DNA from: an uncultured Acidobacteriota bacterium
GTDB lineage: Bacteria; Acidobacteriota; Vicinamibacteria; Vicinamibacterales; UBA2999
Reading direction: 5' to 3'
Assembly (NCBI GenBank): GCA_902826065.1
Contig: CADEDM010000026.1
Span: forward strand, 1 to 38,965
Length of the DNA: 38,965 nt
Position numbers and translations under genes: made by a program. Below, in pieces: positions 35,833 through 38,965 of this stretch (positions within the stretch are counted from its first letter, which is position 1; each line of letters begins with the position of its first letter). Under the pieces are notes generated by a model. That model saw nothing but the letters and a program-made list of their open reading frames with translations, made no database searches and had not been told where the DNA came from.

Positions 35833-38419
35833 GCGGGAACTCGCCGACGAGTTCGAGAGTCACCTGCAGATGCATGTCGACGACCTGGTGCGCACCGGCG
35901 TGGCCGCGCCCGAGGCGCGCCGCCGCGCCCTGGCGGCCCTGGGCAGCGCCGCCGCCGGCCGCGATGCGTGGCGCGATCGCCGCGGCCTGCCGGCCGTCGA
36001 GTGGCTGGTGCGCGATCTGCTGCATGGCGCCCGGACCCTGCGCCGCAACCCCGGCTTCGCGCTGGGCGGCATCCTGATTCTCGGCCTCGGCATCGGCGTC
36101 AACTCGGCCATCTTCACGCTCGTGAACGCGGTGGTGCTGCAGCCGCTGCCCTTCCGCGACGCCGATCGCATCGTGCGGCTGTGGCACACGCCGCCGCAGA
36201 CGACGTTCGCCGGCATGCGCGTGTTCTCGCTGTCGCCGGCCAACTTCCTGGACTGGGAGGCGCAGAGCCGATCGTTCGAGGCGATGGCGACCTACCGCGG
36301 CGGCTCGCAGACCGTGACCGGTCGGGGCGAGCCACAGGCCGTGACGAGCATCCGCGCCTCGGCGAGCTTCCTGCCCATCTTCGGACTGCAGCCCACGCTG
36401 GGCCGCGGCTTCACCGCCGAGGACGACCGCGAAGGCACGCCGGACACCGTGCTGATCAGCGAGGGCTTCTGGCGCAGTCACTACGGCGCCGATCCCACGA
36501 TCGTCGGGCGCACCATTCAGCTCAATCACGCTCCGCATACCGTGATCGGCGTCGTGGCCATGCCGTCGTTCCTCGACGAGGTGAAGGTGCTGATGCCCCT
36601 GCACTGGAAAGCAGAGGATCGGGCAGAGCGCGCCAACCACAACTACCGCGGCCTGGCCAAGCTCAAGCCCGGCGTGATGGTGCGCGAGGCCCAGGCGGAT
36701 CTGGATGCCATCTCGCTGCGCCTCGCCGAGGCCTACCCGGCGGAGAACACGGACTGGGGCGCCCTGGTCGTGCCGATGCAGGACGACATCGTCGGCGACG
36801 CCCGCACGCCACTGCTCGTGCTGCTGGGCGCGGTCGCGCTGGTGCTCCTCATCGCCTGCGCCAACCTGGCCAACCTGATGCTCGCCCGCACCCATGGCCG
36901 CGCCCGCGAGATCGCGTTGCGCGGCGCACTCGGGGCGAGCCGCTGGCGGGTCGTGCAGCAGCTGCTGGCCGAAGGCGTGCTGCTCGGCGTCGGCGGCGGT
37001 GCCGCCGGTCTCGCGGCGGCGTGGGTCGGCCTCGATGCCCTCATCGCGCTCTCGGGGCCAGCGCTGCCGCGGGCGCAGGAAGTGACGGTCGACGCGCGCG
37101 TGCTCGCGTTCACCGCCGGCACGGCTATCGTCACCGGTCTCCTGGCGGCGCTCATTCCCGCCTGGCGGTTGACCGGACGTGACGCCAACGAAGCGCTGAA
37201 GGAGGGCCCGGGACGCGGGCACTCCGGCGGCGGCGACGGGCGCGTACGCCAGGGCCTCGTCGTGTCGGAGGTGGCGCTGGCCCTCATGCTGCTCGTCGGC
37301 GCCGGCCTGCTGATGCGCAGCCTCACCGGCCTGCGCGCCATCGACCCGGGCTTCGACGCCCGCAACGTGCTCACGGCGTCGGTTGGCCTGCCGCAAGCCC
37401 GCTACGGGACACCGGAGGCTCGCAACCAGTTCTTCGAGCGCGCGCGCCTTGCCGTGGCCGCCCTGCCGGGCGTGGAGTCGGCCGCGTGGGTCGACTCGCT
37501 GCCGCTCACCGGCGGGTCATCGCAGTACGTGGCCGTCGAAGGCGCGCCGCCCGTGCCCGATTCGGAACTGCCGGTCGTGGCCGTGCGCCTGGCCTCGCCC
37601 GGCTACTTCGCCACCGCGCGCGTGCCGCTCAAGGCCGGCCGCGACTTCACGGACGCCGACGGCCTCGAAGCGCCCAAGGTGATCGTGCTCAGCGAGCGGG
37701 CGGCCGCGGCCTTCTGGCCCGGGCAGAATCCGCTCGGCAAGCACGTCACGCTGAAGATGATGTCCGACCAGCCGCACGAGGTCGTCGGCATCGTCGGCGA
37801 CGTGCGGATGGAGGGCCTCGACGGCGTGCTGGCCGACACCCAGTCGGCCATCTACGCCCCGCACGCGCAGTTCGCGTTCAACGGCAGTGACCTGATGGTG
37901 CGCACGCGCGTGTCGCCCGAGTCGTTGTCGCGGGCGGTGGTCGGCGCCATTCGCAGCGTCGACGCGGAGCAGCCGGTGCTCAGCCTGCGGCCGATGACGC
38001 AGGTGGTGGAAGAGGCGCTGGGCCAGCGGCCCTTCGCGATGCAGCTGCTCGCCGCGTTCGCCGGGCTGGCGCTGCTGCTCGCCTCGATCGGCATCTACAG
38101 CGTGCTCGCCTACACGGTGCGCCAGCGCTTCCGCGAAATCGGGATCCGGCTGGCGTTGGGCGCGCCGATCGCGGACGTGCTGCGTATGGTGATCGTGGAG
38201 GGCCTCAAGCCCACGCTCGCCGGCGTCGCCGTCGGCGTGGCCCTGGCCGCCGTGCTGGTCCGGTCGATGGCGTCGCTGCTCTTCAAGGTCGACCAGCACG
38301 ACCCGCGCACGTTCGCCACCGTCGCCGCCGTAGTCGTGGGCGTGGGGCTGCTGGCCACGCTGATTCCCGCCTGGCGCGCGACGCGGGTGGATCCGGTCGA
38401 GACGCTCAGGGCCGACTGA
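35771..38419 (+). CDS. ADOP family orphan ABC permease 4
   Basis: 882 aa, canonical ADOP. The cytoplasmic N-terminus has RERELADEFESHLQMHVDDLVRTG. TM1 has ILGLGIGVNSAIFTLVNAVVL (about 104-124). The first FtsX unit contains CANLANLMLARTHGRAREIALRGALGASRWRVVQQLLAEG, and the second has RFREIGIRLALGAPIADVLRMVIVEG. It ends WRATRVDPVETLRAD with the Asp-Pro motif intact. Two MacB-like periplasmic domains lie between. The Shine-Dalgarno GAGGGAG (35758-35764) lies inside padR 3, whose reading frame overlaps the first 62 bases. No ATPase gene is adjacent, as is usual for this family. The substrate is unknown. Confidence 0.93.
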   Translation: MRSLRALWHRVWGTFGGARRERELADEFESHLQMHVDDLVRTGVAAPEARRRALAALGSAAAGRDAWRDRRGLPAVEWLVRDLLHGARTLRRNPGFALGGILILGLGIGVNSAIFTLVNAVVLQPLPFRDADRIVRLWHTPPQTTFAGMRVFSLSPANFLDWEAQSRSFEAMATYRGGSQTVTGRGEPQAVTSIRASASFLPIFGLQPTLGRGFTAEDDREGTPDTVLISEGFWRSHYGADPTIVGRTIQLNHAPHTVIGVVAMPSFLDEVKVLMPLHWKAEDRAERANHNYRGLAKLKPGVMVREAQADLDAISLRLAEAYPAENTDWGALVVPMQDDIVGDARTPLLVLLGAVALVLLIACANLANLMLARTHGRAREIALRGALGASRWRVVQQLLAEGVLLGVGGGAAGLAAAWVGLDALIALSGPALPRAQEVTVDARVLAFTAGTAIVTGLLAALIPAWRLTGRDANEALKEGPGRGHSGGGDGRVRQGLVVSEVALALMLLVGAGLLMRSLTGLRAIDPGFDARNVLTASVGLPQARYGTPEARNQFFERARLAVAALPGVESAAWVDSLPLTGGSSQYVAVEGAPPVPDSELPVVAVRLASPGYFATARVPLKAGRDFTDADGLEAPKVIVLSERAAAAFWPGQNPLGKHVTLKMMSDQPHEVVGIVGDVRMEGLDGVLADTQSAIYAPHAQFAFNGSDLMVRTRVSPESLSRAVVGAIRSVDAEQPVLSLRPMTQVVEEALGQRPFAMQLLAAFAGLALLLASIGIYSVLAYTVRQRFREIGIRLALGAPIADVLRMVIVEGLKPTLAGVAVGVALAAVLVRSMASLLFKVDQHDPRTFATVAAVVVGVGLLATLIPAWRATRVDPVETLRAD

Positions 38420-38427
38420 CCGGGACC

Positions 38428-38453
38428 GCGGCTGGCGGCCTGCGGCCAGCCGC
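38428..38453. terminator. Bidirectional terminator hairpin
   Basis: GCGGCTGGC (38428-38436) pairs perfectly with GCCAGCCGC (38445-38453) around an eight-base loop. It fills the 40-base gap between the convergent ADOP 4 and serC genes. There is no U-tract. Confidence 0.65.
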
Positions 38454-38459
38454 TCGCAC

Positions 38460-38965
38460 TTACCCGTTCTTCTTTTCGAACTCCCGCATGAAGTCCACGA
38501 GCGCGGTCACGCCGTCCTCCGGGAAGGCGTTGTAGATCGAGGCGCGCATGCCGCCCACCGAGCGGTGGCCCTTCAGGCCGTCGAGGCCGGCGGCGGTCGA
38601 CTCCTTGGCGAACTTCGCCTCCAGCTCCTCCGACGGCAGCCGGAACGTGACGTTCATCCGCGAACGGCTGGCCTTTTCTGCCGTGCCGCGGTAGTAGCCG
38701 GTGCGGTCGATCTCGGCGTAGAGCGCGTTGGCCTTGCGGGCGTTGGCGGCGTCGATCGCCTGGAGCCCGCCCTGCGCGAGCGCCCACTTCATCACCAGGC
38801 CCATCAGGTAGATGCCGAAACACGGCGGCGTGTTGTACATCGAGCCGTTCTCGGCGTGCACCGCGTAGTTGAGCATCGTGTGCAGCGACTTCGAGGAGCG
38901 CGTGAGCAGATCGTCGCGGACGATCACGAGCGTCACGCCCGACGGCCCGAGGTTCTTCTGCGCGC
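38460..38965 (-). CDS. serC: Phosphoserine aminotransferase, C-terminal part (cut by window end)
   Basis: The reading frame enters from the right edge and gives 167 C-terminal residues; about 195 N-terminal residues lie outside. The first visible residues are Ala-Gln-Lys-Asn-Leu-Gly-Pro-Ser-Gly, the signature around the pyridoxal-phosphate lysine (codon at 38955-38957). NTPPCFGIYLMGLVMKWALAQGG and the C-terminal GHRSVGGMRASIYNAFPEDGV are also characteristic. The enzyme converts 3-phosphohydroxypyruvate to phosphoserine in serine biosynthesis and also acts in the pyridoxine pathway of some bacteria. It is partial only because of the window boundary. Confidence 0.95.
   Translation of the reverse strand, partial: AQKNLGPSGVTLVIVRDDLLTRSSKSLHTMLNYAVHAENGSMYNTPPCFGIYLMGLVMKWALAQGGLQAIDAANARKANALYAEIDRTGYYRGTAEKASRSRMNVTFRLPSEELEAKFAKESTAAGLDGLKGHRSVGGMRASIYNAFPEDGVTALVDFMREFEKKNG

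Noticed and set aside
35720..37396. 558-codon open frame on the minus strand
   Set aside because: Antisense to the canonical ADOP 4 gene. The composition is that of a shadow frame.

Overview
High-GC, densely coding chromosomal DNA, most probably from an acidobacterium and plausibly of the Vicinamibacteria lineage. This placement is inferred from gene families: four ADOP-type orphan permeases (a MacB/FtsX-like family expanded in Acidobacteriota), three PadR regulators beside them, and a VWFA protein of the acidobacterial-domain type. There is no rRNA, tRNA, CRISPR array, transposase or phage gene. No gene-free stretch exceeds about 210 bases.

Layout. 1-971: a heptanucleotide tandem repeat running into the ribosome binding site of an exported protein. 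987-2110: a LolD/MacB-type ATPase and, divergently, a dodecin. 2174-10373: a five-gene unit padR, ADOP, ABC ATPase, ABC membrane protein, ADOP. 10434-15929: a Tat-exported aldo/keto reductase homologue and acetyl-CoA synthetase on the minus strand, divergent from a soluble hybrid histidine kinase. 15951-17890: inositol-3-phosphate synthase, divergent from a small methyltransferase-like protein. 17920-20908: a second padR-ADOP pair (minus). 21073-27914: an SDR oxidoreductase divergent from a TonB-like, FxLYD-like and VWFA cluster, then a large secreted propeller/fn3 protein. 28112-32850: a BON protein, a GNAT enzyme, a membrane-anchored exported protein and DNA polymerase I. 32899-38965: a TPR protein, a PcnB/CCA-type nucleotidyltransferase, a third padR-ADOP pair and the C-terminal half of phosphoserine aminotransferase.

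How the genes work together. A quarter of the window encodes ADOP permeases. Each PadR gene sits just upstream of an ADOP, is translationally coupled or overlapped with it, and carries inverted repeats in its promoter region, so autorepressed inducible cassettes are likely. The first cassette is the most unusual because a dedicated ATPase/permease pair lies between two divergent ADOPs.

Two initiation styles are visible. Exported and transport genes have Shine-Dalgarno sequences or stop-start coupling. At least seven other genes (acs, ino1, the methyltransferase-like gene, the SDR, the membrane-anchored protein, the TPR gene and pcnB) instead have a TANNNT -10 hexamer 6-8 bases before the start codon and no Shine-Dalgarno, the signature of leaderless mRNAs. 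Other notable points are a TonB-like protein with a cytoplasmic helix-turn-helix-like N-terminus, an aldo/keto reductase lacking two catalytic-tetrad residues, a Pol I without proofreading residues and with Tyr at the ddNTP-discrimination site, and a hairpin containing both stop codons of a convergent gene pair.
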